Under the pieces are notes generated by a model that was given only the letters and a program-made list of their open reading frames with translations, had not been told where the DNA came from and ran no database searches. The translations under genes and the position numbers were made by a program. From contig DATKRK010000212.1 of NCBI GenBank assembly GCA_035532215.1, positions 1 to 21,679 of the forward strand: 21,679 nt of DNA. Direction: 5' to 3'. Of this stretch, positions 6,899 through 13,925 are shown piece after piece; position 1 is the first letter of the stretch; every line of letters starts with the position of its first letter. The stretch is from JAICIG01 sp035532215. GTDB taxonomy: Bacteria > Planctomycetota > Planctomycetia > Pirellulales > JAICIG01.

Positions 6899-7570
6899 CT
6901 AATGAGTCTTTTCAGCGCGCACGGCGGCGCTCAGGTAGACCATGGTCAACACGGAAAAAATGTACGCCTGCACCGTCCCGGTCAGCACGGCCAGCAGCAT
7001 GACCGGCGTCGGCGTCAACAATCCGGCCAGCGAGAGCAGCACCGCGATGAGCAGTTCTTCGCTCATCACGTTGCCGAACAACCGCACCGCCAAGGCCAGC
7101 GTGCGCGAGAACTCGGTGATGATCTCCACCGGCAGCAGCAGCGGGGAGGGGTCGAGATAATGACGCAGATAGCCCCACAGGCCGCGGGCCCGGATGCCGT
7201 AAAACGGGACCGCCAGGAAAACCACGATGGCCAGCGCCGCAGTGGTCGAGAGATCGGCCGTCGGCGCGCGCATGCCGGGCAACAGCCCCAGCAGATTGGC
7301 GACTCCGATGAATAGCGCCAACGTGACCACCAGCGGCGTGTAGGGCCGCGGGTCGCGGCCGCACATGTCGCGCATGATCGACTCCAGATGTTCCATCAGA
7401 AACTCGGCGGCCACTTGCCAGCCGCTCAGCCGGCGGGCGAGCAAGACGCGCACGGTCGTGGCGAAGCCGATCAGGATCGCCGAGACGACCAACGAGTAAA
7501 GCATCGTCGTCGTGACTTCCACGGGTCCCAGGTGAAACACGACTTGCCGGAACATCTCCTGGCTTTCCAT
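6899..7570 (-). CDS. atpB: N-type ATPase a subunit (ion channel)
   Basis: The 223-aa membrane subunit forms the two ion half-channels against the c-ring. The essential arginine is Arg163 in LALAVRLFGNV. The PTADL signature (103-107) and TGTVQAYIFSVLTMVY (197-212) are also present. About five to six hydrophobic helices are visible. It is shorter than the E. coli a subunit (271 aa), lacking much of the amino-terminal periplasmic part, as in N-type operons. The start shares one base with the atpR stop (TGATG). It should act with AtpE, AtpF and probably AtpR in the inner membrane. Confidence 0.94.
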   Translation of the reverse strand: MESQEMFRQVVFHLGPVEVTTTMLYSLVVSAILIGFATTVRVLLARRLSGWQVAAEFLMEHLESIMRDMCGRDPRPYTPLVVTLALFIGVANLLGLLPGMRAPTADLSTTAALAIVVFLAVPFYGIRARGLWGYLRHYLDPSPLLLPVEIITEFSRTLALAVRLFGNVMSEELLIAVLLSLAGLLTPTPVMLLAVLTGTVQAYIFSVLTMVYLSAAVRAEKTH

Positions 7571-7830
7571 CAGCGCGGCCTCCCGACCCAGTACGTCAGG
7601 CCGCTACGCGCGGCGGCAAACCCAACCAGCGCCCACAACGCGACTTCGGCGCCGAGTATCGTCAGGCCGTAAAACGCGGCAGTGACCAAAACGAGCCTGG
7701 CCGCGGAGCCGAATCCGAACCAGACGATCGGGTGCGAGCGGCCGACGGTCCGGCCGATCGCGAGCCACAGGCTGGCGCAATAGGCCAGCGCCACGGTGGC
7801 GCCGATCAGCATCGCGGCGAGCCAATTCAT
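7570..7830 (-). CDS. atpR: N-ATPase accessory membrane protein AtpR
   Basis: An 86-aa protein with three hydrophobic segments (about 3-25, 36-56, 60-75). It sits between atpQ and atpB, exactly where N-ATPase operons carry atpR. Arg45 (SAARLVLVTAAFYG) and Arg75 (FAAARSGLTYW) lie within or beside membrane segments. Published analysis of N-ATPases noted conserved membrane arginines in AtpR that might contact the c-subunit glutamate. The identification rests on position, size, topology and these arginines. It overlaps atpQ by four bases. Its precise role is not settled. Confidence 0.82.
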   Translation of the reverse strand: MNWLAAMLIGATVALAYCASLWLAIGRTVGRSHPIVWFGFGSAARLVLVTAAFYGLTILGAEVALWALVGFAAARSGLTYWVGRPR

Positions 7831-8123
7831 ACGTCCAACTCCTTCCGCATATATCGCCAGGCGCTGGCCGAGCCCAACATCACTCCCGCCGTGAGCAGCG
7901 ACAGCGTCCAGTAAATTCCGGTTCCAAAGCGCGCGTCGAGCCAGCGGCCGACCAACGCGCCGCCAACCGTGGGCGTCACCACCATCCAGCCGACCGCGCC
8001 GACCGTCGCCAATCCCTGCCAGAAGCCGGCGCGGCGCGCCCTGCCGATGCGCTGCGCTTGTTGCTGCAGTTCCCGCAAGAACTGTTCGTCGTTTTCTTCA
8101 TGGATGTCGTGCTGCGGTTTCAC
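7827..8123 (-). CDS. atpQ: N-ATPase accessory membrane protein AtpQ (AtpI-like)
   Basis: A 98-aa protein with a charged amino-terminal helix (residues 8-32, NDEQFLRELQQQAQRIGRAR) and two membrane helices (about 35-60 and 70-88, with a GGALVGRWLDARFGTG turn between). This is the arrangement of AtpI-like proteins, which are assembly factors or possibly Mg2+/Ca2+ transporters. The start is GTG at 8123, overlapping the atpC stop as GTGA; this was chosen over a longer in-frame opening that would run back through atpC. It overlaps atpR by four bases. It likely helps assemble or stabilise the c-ring. Confidence 0.85.
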   Translation of the reverse strand: MKPQHDIHEENDEQFLRELQQQAQRIGRARRAGFWQGLATVGAVGWMVVTPTVGGALVGRWLDARFGTGIYWTLSLLTAGVMLGSASAWRYMRKELDV

Positions 8124-8524
8124 GTTTTGCGCTCCAGTTGGCCGAGTTGCCGGGCCAGCGACGCCTCCAATTCGGCGAAGGCCGAGCTCGTCGAGCGCTC
8201 CTGGGCGCGACGGGCGGCCAACAACGAGCGGGCCTTGCCGGCCACGTCGTCCAAGTGCGGCGAGGTGAGCGCTTCGCGGCTGGCGATCGACGCGCGTCCC
8301 GCTTCCACCAGCAATACGCCGCCGTCGACCGCGGCGTACCGTTCCCCGCCGCCCTCCGACCGGTAAATGAGCACGCAAGGCGCCAGCACCGTGAAAAACG
8401 GCGCGTGGTGCGGCCAGATTCCAAACCGCCCGCTGGCGTCCGCCGCCTCCAAGCTGGCGATCCGCTCCTTGGCCACGACGCCGTCGGGCACGAGGATTTC
8501 GAAATCGAGCACCCCCGGCGTCAT
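8120..8524 (-). CDS. atpC: N-type ATPase epsilon subunit
   Basis: The 134-aa epsilon subunit is part of the rotor stalk and modulates ATP hydrolysis. The amino-terminal beta-sandwich is recognisable from LDFEILVPDGVV (6-17), GRFGIWPHHAPF (32-43, replacing the usual GxxGILPxHxP) and YAAVDGGVLLVEAGRASI (63-80). The carboxy-terminal part is a helical hairpin (about 90-132). ATG 8524 overlaps the atpD stop by four bases. A much longer open frame exists through atpD in the same reading frame, but it has no homology and is a shadow. Epsilon directly after beta at the operon start is typical of N-type operons. Confidence 0.93.
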   Translation of the reverse strand: MTPGVLDFEILVPDGVVAKERIASLEAADASGRFGIWPHHAPFFTVLAPCVLIYRSEGGGERYAAVDGGVLLVEAGRASIASREALTSPHLDDVAGKARSLLAARRAQERSTSSAFAELEASLARQLGQLERKT

Positions 8525-9939
8525 GGCTCGACCTCCTCGATGGCGCCGATCATGTACAGCGCGTTTTCGTCGACGGCGTCGTAGCGGCCCGCGAGGATCG
8601 CTTGGCATCCGGCCACCGTATCGGCCCGCGGCACGTGCTTTCCCGAATGCCCGGTGAAGGCCTCGGTGACGAACAGCGGTTGGGTCAAAAACCGCTCCAA
8701 CCGCCGCGCCCGGCGGACCGTTTGCTGGTCGTCGGCCGACAGTTCGTCGAGACCGAGCATGGAGATGATATCTTCCAACTCGACGTATCGCTCCAGCGCC
8801 CGCGTGACGCGCAGGGCCGTATCGTAGTGCGCCTCGCCCAAATACTCCGGATCGAGCAGCCGCGAGGCCGAAGCCAGCGGATCGACGGCCGGGTAAAGCC
8901 CCTGGGCCGCCAGGCTGCGCGAGAGCACGATGCTCGCGTCGAGATGGGCGAAGGCCTGCACCACCGCCGGATCGGTCAAGTCGTCGGCCGGCACGTAGAC
9001 CGCCTGCACCGACGTAATCGAAGCCCCGGCGACCGACGCGATCCGCTCTTCGAGCACGGCCAGATCGTCGGCCAGCGTCGGTTGATAGCCGACCTCCGAA
9101 GGCAGCCGGCCGAGCAAGCCCGAGACTTCCGAGCCGGCCTGCACGTAACGGAAGATGTTGTCGACGAGAAACAGCACCTCGGTCTTCCGCACGTCGCGAA
9201 AATACTCGGCCATCGTCAAGGCCGACAGCGCCACGCGGAAGCGGCTGCCCGGCGCGTCGTTCATCTGGCCGAACAGCAGCACCGCTCGATCGAGCGTGCC
9301 GGTCTGTTGCATTTCGAGCCACAGATCGTTGCCTTCGCGCGTCCGCTCGCCGACGCCCGCAAACACGGCGACGCCGCCGCTGCGGCGACTCATGCCGTGA
9401 ATCAGCTCCTGCAACAAAACCGTTTTGCCCACCCCGGCGCCGCCGACCAGGCCCGCCTTGCCGCCGCGGGCCAGCGGGGCCAACAGATCGATGACTTTGA
9501 TGCCCGTCTCCAGGAACTCCAGGCCGCGCGTCTGCCGGGCCAGCACCGGGGCCGGACGATGGATCGGCCAACGCTCGACGCCGTCGAGAGGCGGCTTGCC
9601 GTCGAGCGGTTCGCCCAGGGTGTTGAACAGCCGGCCCAGCGTGGCTGGGCCCACGGGGACCGCGATCGGGCTGCCGGTCGATTCAACCGGCATGCCTCGC
9701 GCCAACCCCTCCGTGTGGCTCATGGCGATGGCCCGAACCGTGTGCCGGTCGAGATGATGGGCCACCTCGAGAATCGTGTCCCGTCCGCCGTCGCGAACTC
9801 GCAGAGCTTCGTAGAGTGCGGGCAATGCGCCGTGGAACTCGATTTCAATCACCGAGCCTCGCACCGCCGTGATCCGGCCCGCGGCGGATCCGCTCTGCAA
9901 TCTTCCGGGAGCGGCGGAAGTCGATTCGGCTTGGGTCAT
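8521..9939 (-). CDS. atpD: N-type ATPase beta subunit (catalytic)
   Basis: The 472-aa catalytic subunit of the head. Walker A is GGAGVGKT (166-173), the catalytic glutamate is Glu198 in GVGERTREGND, and Walker B is FLVDNIFR (257-264). DELSADD (398-404) replaces the common DELSEED loop. This is the first gene of a nine-gene operon, whereas housekeeping F-ATPase operons end with beta and epsilon. That is the clearest mark of the N-type. ATG 9939 is used; a TTG two codons upstream is less likely. No strong ribosome binding site precedes either. It probably sits beside a separate housekeeping F-ATPase elsewhere in the genome. Confidence 0.95.
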   Translation of the reverse strand: MTQAESTSAAPGRLQSGSAAGRITAVRGSVIEIEFHGALPALYEALRVRDGGRDTILEVAHHLDRHTVRAIAMSHTEGLARGMPVESTGSPIAVPVGPATLGRLFNTLGEPLDGKPPLDGVERWPIHRPAPVLARQTRGLEFLETGIKVIDLLAPLARGGKAGLVGGAGVGKTVLLQELIHGMSRRSGGVAVFAGVGERTREGNDLWLEMQQTGTLDRAVLLFGQMNDAPGSRFRVALSALTMAEYFRDVRKTEVLFLVDNIFRYVQAGSEVSGLLGRLPSEVGYQPTLADDLAVLEERIASVAGASITSVQAVYVPADDLTDPAVVQAFAHLDASIVLSRSLAAQGLYPAVDPLASASRLLDPEYLGEAHYDTALRVTRALERYVELEDIISMLGLDELSADDQQTVRRARRLERFLTQPLFVTEAFTGHSGKHVPRADTVAGCQAILAGRYDAVDENALYMIGAIEEVEP

Positions 9940-9980
9940 TGGCAAGTCCGCTGAAGAAAAAATCGGTTCCTGCCAATTAA

Positions 9981-9996
9981 GGCAAATGCCGGGCCA
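9981..9996 (-). promoter_or_regulatory. Candidate sigma-54 promoter of the N-ATPase operon
   Basis: On the minus strand TGGCCCGGCATTTGCC fits the sigma-54 consensus TGGCACGRNNNTTGCW except at the fifth and last positions, with the essential GG and GC correctly spaced. The implied start is near 9971, giving a ~32-nt leader before atpD. I saw no comparable sigma-70 site in this spacer for atpD. A palindrome TGCC-AATTAA-GGCA (9971-9984) overlaps the start region. Confidence 0.45.
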
Positions 9997-10059
9997 CTTG
10001 TTAGAATGGCGAAAACGAGCGATCGGAGAGCGTTGACAGACGCTAAGTGTGCCCCGCGC

Positions 10060-10075
10060 GTGCGAATTCGCGCAC
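10060..10075. promoter_or_regulatory. Inverted repeat, possible enhancer or operator
   Basis: GTGCG (10060-10064) and CGCAC (10071-10075) are inverted arms around AATTCG, enclosing the palindrome GCGAATTCGC (10062-10071). It lies ~90-100 bp upstream of the predicted sigma-54 start, a usual distance for an activator site. It also lies just upstream of the divergent promoter candidate at 10084. Confidence 0.35.
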
Positions 10076-10083
10076 TTCGCGGA

Positions 10084-10112
10084 TTGTCCTGTTCGGGGAA
10101 GTCGCCGATAAT
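10084..10112 (+). promoter_or_regulatory. Candidate sigma-70 promoter of the J-like/lectin-like gene
   Basis: TTGTCC (10084-10089) and GATAAT (10107-10112) are separated by 17 bp, matching 4/6 and 5/6 of consensus. The -10 ends 44 bases before the ATG at 10157. Confidence 0.45.
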
Positions 10113-10156
10113 CGGGTGTTTCGTAGATTTCCAGGATCCGAAATCGCGGGGGTTCG

Positions 10157-13100
10157 ATGGCGGACGCATTCGATCCGTATCACAAATGGCTGGGCATTTC
10201 GCCCAAGGACCAGCCGCCGAACCATTACCGGCTGTTGGCGATCGAGTTGTTCGAGAGCGACGCGGACGTGATCGAAGGCGCGGCCGATCAGCGGATGGCC
10301 CATGTGCGCACGTTTCAGACCGGTCGGAATTCGGCCCTCTCGCAACGGATGCTCAATGAGTTGAGCGCGGCCAAGCTGTGCCTGCTCGATCCGCAGAAAA
10401 AGGCCGAATACGACCGCGCACTGAAAGCCAAGAGCCAAGGGCCGGCGCCTGCGATCGGGGGACAAGCAGGCCAAGCGCCTCGCCCGCTGCCCGTCCCAAC
10501 AGCTCCTCCGCTGATCGACGCGCCGGCGGCGCCGATTTCGGTCGCACGCTCTCGAACGGCGCCCCGCAAGCCCGCCTGGCAACAGCCGGCGATATTGGCG
10601 GGCGTCGGCGCGGCCGTGTGGCTCATGGGCGCGGCGGCCTATTTCCTTGCCGCCGGCTCCAAACCCGTCGTCCAGCCGAACCGCTCGGAGACGGCAGCGA
10701 GGCCAGCCAAACCGGTCGTGCCGTCCCCGCGCAAACAGCCCGAGCCGCTGGCGAATGGAACAGTTTCTCCCGCAAAAACGCGGCTCTCGCCAGAACCGCC
10801 CCAGCCATCGCCCGTGCATGCGGCTGCGGATTCCGAAACCCTCGCGGCGAAGCCGGCGTTCTCCGCCGCTCGGATGGGCAAGGCGATCGACGTTCTCAAG
10901 CAAATCGACCCGAAGCGCGACGCGGTAGCGGGCGATTGGAAGTTGACCGACGGCGTTCTGGTCACGCCCGAAGACCCGTTTTCGCGGCTCATGTTGCCGG
11001 CGCCGCCTTCGCCCGAGTATCAACTGACCGTCGTGGTCGAGCGACAAAAAGGCGACTGGGGGCTGGGCGTCGGACTGGTCGTTGACGGTCGCCAGGTCGT
11101 GGCGTGCGTCGACTGCTTTGATGGCCGCAATTCTGGCCTCGAACTCGTTGACGGCAAGGCGTGTAACGATAATGAAAGCACGGTCAAAGGGCGGATGCTG
11201 ACGGATGGACGCCCGAGCACCTTGGCGTACACGGTGAGACGCAACGGCGTGAAGGTCAGCATCGATGGCCGCACGTTGATTGATTGGCGCGGCGATCCAA
11301 AACGGCTATCGATGATCGAGGAGTGGAAAGTCCCCGATGCGAGTCGGCTTTCGTTGAACACGTTCAAGACCGTCTGCCGCACCAGCAAGATTGAACTGAC
11401 CCCGCTGTCCGATACGCCGTCGTCCCAACCTGCCCCGCCTGCCGGCTTGCTCAAGCTTTTCGAAGACGAGCCGCAATTCATCGCGGCCTTGACTGCTGGG
11501 GACGGTGCGATTGAGTTGGTTCGCGACGAAGTGTATTCAGGCCGCGCCGCGATCAAAGTCAGCGGCCGACAGCGTTATATCGAACATCTGCCGGGCGTCG
11601 AGGTGAAAATCCGCAAAGAGCCGAAGGCGCCGGACGAATATCGCTACCTGCAATTCGCCTGGAAGAAACGCGGCGGCGAACAAATCTTCCTGCAACTCTT
11701 CTATCCGAGCAACTGGCTGAGACACAGCGCCGGACCTTATCAGGGCGAAAGCTTGGGCCCGTCCATTCGCGTCGCCAATGAACTGCCTTCCGCTTGGACC
11801 CTGGTCACGCGCGACCTGGCAAGTGATTTTGGCGAGTTTACTACTTCGGGAATCGCGCTGTCGCCACTCGACGGCGAGTGCGGCCGGTTCGACCACATCT
11901 ATCTGGCCCGCACGTTGGAAGACTTCGATTTCATCCGCAAAACGCAGCCTGAGTCGCCCCAAGCGAACTCGCGGCGCAGCGACCGAGCTCGAAATCTTGG
12001 CGATCTCGTTTCCGAGCCGCGCGGGCGCGCGCCAGTGCCGGACGAGGCTGCGGAAAAAAAGGCCCGGCAGGGAATTCAACATACCTTCGGCCCCGAACTC
12101 GCTGGGGCGAAAACGCCCGCGGAGAAACGCAAGCTCGGCCAGCGATTGATCGAACAGGCCGCCAAAACGGCCGACGATGCAACCGCGCGCTACGTGCTCT
12201 TGCGGCAAGCCAGCGAACTCGGCGGAGCAGCCGGCAACGCCGATCTCGCCTGGCAGGCGCTCGACGACCTGGCGAGCGAATTTGCGGTCGATCTTCTCTG
12301 GCTCAAGCAAGAAGCGCTGGCGGCGGCGGGCAAGGCGGCGAAATCGCCCGAGCAATTCCAAACGCTGGCCGAGCGCGACTGCGAATTGCTGGCCGCGTCG
12401 CTGGCCGTCGGCGATGCCGCGGCGACGAAAAAAATCGCCCTGCAGGCCCAAGGCTTCGCCAAGCGGACCAAGGACCCCGAGATCGTCAAGGAAATCGGCA
12501 GTCGCACGCGAGATGCGGGCAAGCTGGCGGCTGAGTTCGCCGAGGCGGCGGCGGCTCGAAAGACGCTCGACGCCGCGCCCGACGCCGCGAAGGCCAATCT
12601 CATTGCCGGCCAGTGGACGGTGCGCACCCAAGGCGATTGGCGCCGGGGACTGCCCATGCTCGCGCATGGCGACGATTCCGCCTGGAAAAAAGCGGCCGCA
12701 AACGAACGTGCCTTGGCCGACGGCGCCCCGACGCCCCAAGCATCAGCCGCCACGGGCGATGCCTGGTGGTCGCTCGCCGAGAAGGAACGCTGGCCCGCCC
12801 GACATTATCTCCGCCTGCACGCCGCGGAGTGGTATCGCCGGGCGCTGCCGTCGCTGGAAGGCGCCGCCCGCGAACAGCCGCAAATGCGACTCGTCGAGCT
12901 GCTCGCTTCCGATGACGGGCTGCCCGTTTGGGAGATTTTCGACGCGCGGGGGGCGCAAGCATTCGACGGCTTCGTGCGTCTGCCGCCGGGCGTTGGCTTG
13001 CGCACGCCGGTCAGCTACAGCGGCCCGATCGAGATCTTGCTCGTCGCGCGCACCGACGGCTTCAACATCCGGCTCTGGTCGTACGATCGCGAGTCGGTCA

Positions 13101-13372
13101 TCTGGAACTGGGAGGTCAATCCCAACGAGCTGCGCGTCGCCGAACCGACCGGAGCGCCGTTCGGGGCGCCCGTCGCTCGCTTGGAGCCCAATCGTTGGTA
13201 CTCGCTGCTCTACCGGGCGACGCGTCAAGGGACGACGATCTTCGTCGACGGCGCGGCGATCTACAGAGGAAGCAAAGTCAACGACCGATTTCCCGGCTCG
13301 GTCGTCGGCGTGAACGGCGGCGCCGGCTCGACCGTCGACGTGAAGAAATTTGTCGTCAAGCCGTTGGAGTAG
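10157..13372 (+). CDS. Large membrane-anchored protein with J-like domain and lectin-like modules
   Basis: The 1071-aa protein has a planctomycete-type layout. Residues 6-90 are a degenerate J-like domain (DPYHKWLGISPKDQPPNHYR, then LNELSAAKLCLLDPQKKAEYDRAL); the HPD tripeptide that activates Hsp70 is absent. One membrane helix follows (about 145-167), so this part is likely cytoplasmic. After a Pro-rich linker come two beta-rich modules (about 248-417, like DUF1080/LamG, and 433-593, with FDHIYLARTLEDFDFI), a helical domain (about 630-905, with GDWRRGLPMLAHGDD and GDAWWSLAEKERWPARHYLR) and a final beta-rich module (about 920-1068). The outer part probably binds polysaccharide or protein; no catalytic residues are evident. 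The start has only a weak G-rich ribosome binding site. It is divergent from atpD and convergent with the HELVH gene. Confidence 0.82.
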   Translation: MADAFDPYHKWLGISPKDQPPNHYRLLAIELFESDADVIEGAADQRMAHVRTFQTGRNSALSQRMLNELSAAKLCLLDPQKKAEYDRALKAKSQGPAPAIGGQAGQAPRPLPVPTAPPLIDAPAAPISVARSRTAPRKPAWQQPAILAGVGAAVWLMGAAAYFLAAGSKPVVQPNRSETAARPAKPVVPSPRKQPEPLANGTVSPAKTRLSPEPPQPSPVHAAADSETLAAKPAFSAARMGKAIDVLKQIDPKRDAVAGDWKLTDGVLVTPEDPFSRLMLPAPPSPEYQLTVVVERQKGDWGLGVGLVVDGRQVVACVDCFDGRNSGLELVDGKACNDNESTVKGRMLTDGRPSTLAYTVRRNGVKVSIDGRTLIDWRGDPKRLSMIEEWKVPDASRLSLNTFKTVCRTSKIELTPLSDTPSSQPAPPAGLLKLFEDEPQFIAALTAGDGAIELVRDEVYSGRAAIKVSGRQRYIEHLPGVEVKIRKEPKAPDEYRYLQFAWKKRGGEQIFLQLFYPSNWLRHSAGPYQGESLGPSIRVANELPSAWTLVTRDLASDFGEFTTSGIALSPLDGECGRFDHIYLARTLEDFDFIRKTQPESPQANSRRSDRARNLGDLVSEPRGRAPVPDEAAEKKARQGIQHTFGPELAGAKTPAEKRKLGQRLIEQAAKTADDATARYVLLRQASELGGAAGNADLAWQALDDLASEFAVDLLWLKQEALAAAGKAAKSPEQFQTLAERDCELLAASLAVGDAAATKKIALQAQGFAKRTKDPEIVKEIGSRTRDAGKLAAEFAEAAAARKTLDAAPDAAKANLIAGQWTVRTQGDWRRGLPMLAHGDDSAWKKAAANERALADGAPTPQASAATGDAWWSLAEKERWPARHYLRLHAAEWYRRALPSLEGAAREQPQMRLVELLASDDGLPVWEIFDARGAQAFDGFVRLPPGVGLRTPVSYSGPIEILLVARTDGFNIRLWSYDRESVIWNWEVNPNELRVAEPTGAPFGAPVARLEPNRWYSLLYRATRQGTTIFVDGAAIYRGSKVNDRFPGSVVGVNGGAGSTVDVKKFVVKPLE

Positions 13373-13407
13373 AGAAGTGCGCGCAAACGCGAGCAAGCAA
13401 GAGCGCC

Positions 13408-13800
13408 CTACGGCGCCTCGCGGTAGGCTTCGATCTCGAAGGGGTTCTCGCGATAGGCGTCTCGCCCGGCGAGCCAGAGCCAGAGCGAGAACAATAAATA
13501 CGCCGGAATGAAAAACGGCCCCCAGCGCTCGTATTGTCGCACGTGGACCAATTCGTGCTCGCGAGAGAGATCGAGCGCCGCGCCGCTGCGACCGAGCACC
13601 GTGTGGCCCAGCGTCATGGCAAACGGCTCGACCGGCAACCGCGCGAGCAGCCAGCTTGCGGCGCCGCCGTAAATTTCAAGCACCGAACCGACGCGCCGCA
13701 CCTTGCCGCCGCTGGCCAACGCCGCCGCCGCCACCGCCAGGCCCAGCGCCGAACATGGCGCCGCCCAAAGAATCGCGAAGAATCGCGCAACTCGTTTCAT
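13408..13800 (-). CDS. Small membrane protein with HELVH zinc-protease-like motif
   Basis: The 130-aa protein has a hydrophobic amino-terminal segment (about 5-30) and a second membrane segment (about 96-112, FFIPAYLLFSLWLWLAG). Between them EHELVHVRQYERWG contains an HExxH motif (82-86), the zinc site of gluzincin-type peptidases. A downstream NPFEIEAY (119-126) could supply the third ligand, Glu122 or Glu124. The protein is very short for a protease, so it could be a non-catalytic metal-binding relative. A GAGGCGG site precedes ATG 13800. It is tail-to-tail with the large lectin-like gene, only 35 bp away, with no clear terminator between them. Confidence 0.7.
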   Translation of the reverse strand: MKRVARFFAILWAAPCSALGLAVAAAALASGGKVRRVGSVLEIYGGAASWLLARLPVEPFAMTLGHTVLGRSGAALDLSREHELVHVRQYERWGPFFIPAYLLFSLWLWLAGRDAYRENPFEIEAYREAP

Positions 13801-13925
13801 GGCCGCCTCGTTCGTGCAGGCGAAGGCCCCCAGCGCGGCCCTCCTCTCGGGGCATTATACTCAAGACGCCGCGATCGCTGGCGAATGACTTGTAGGTTGA
13901 TACCGCATTGAATTGATGTACGTCC

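Noticed and set aside
8525..9571. Long in-frame extension upstream of atpC (483 aa)
   Set aside because: It is Arg/Gly-rich sequence antiparallel in frame to atpD codons, a GC-rich shadow. Epsilon homology begins at 8524.
8602..9954. 450-aa plus-strand frame opposite atpD
   Set aside because: It is a shadow of a highly conserved gene and His/Arg/Gln-rich, as expected for the antisense of GC-rich codons.
10033..10038. TTGACA as a -35 for the large plus-strand gene
   Set aside because: No -10 hexamer lies at a suitable distance; the site at 10084-10112 is better.
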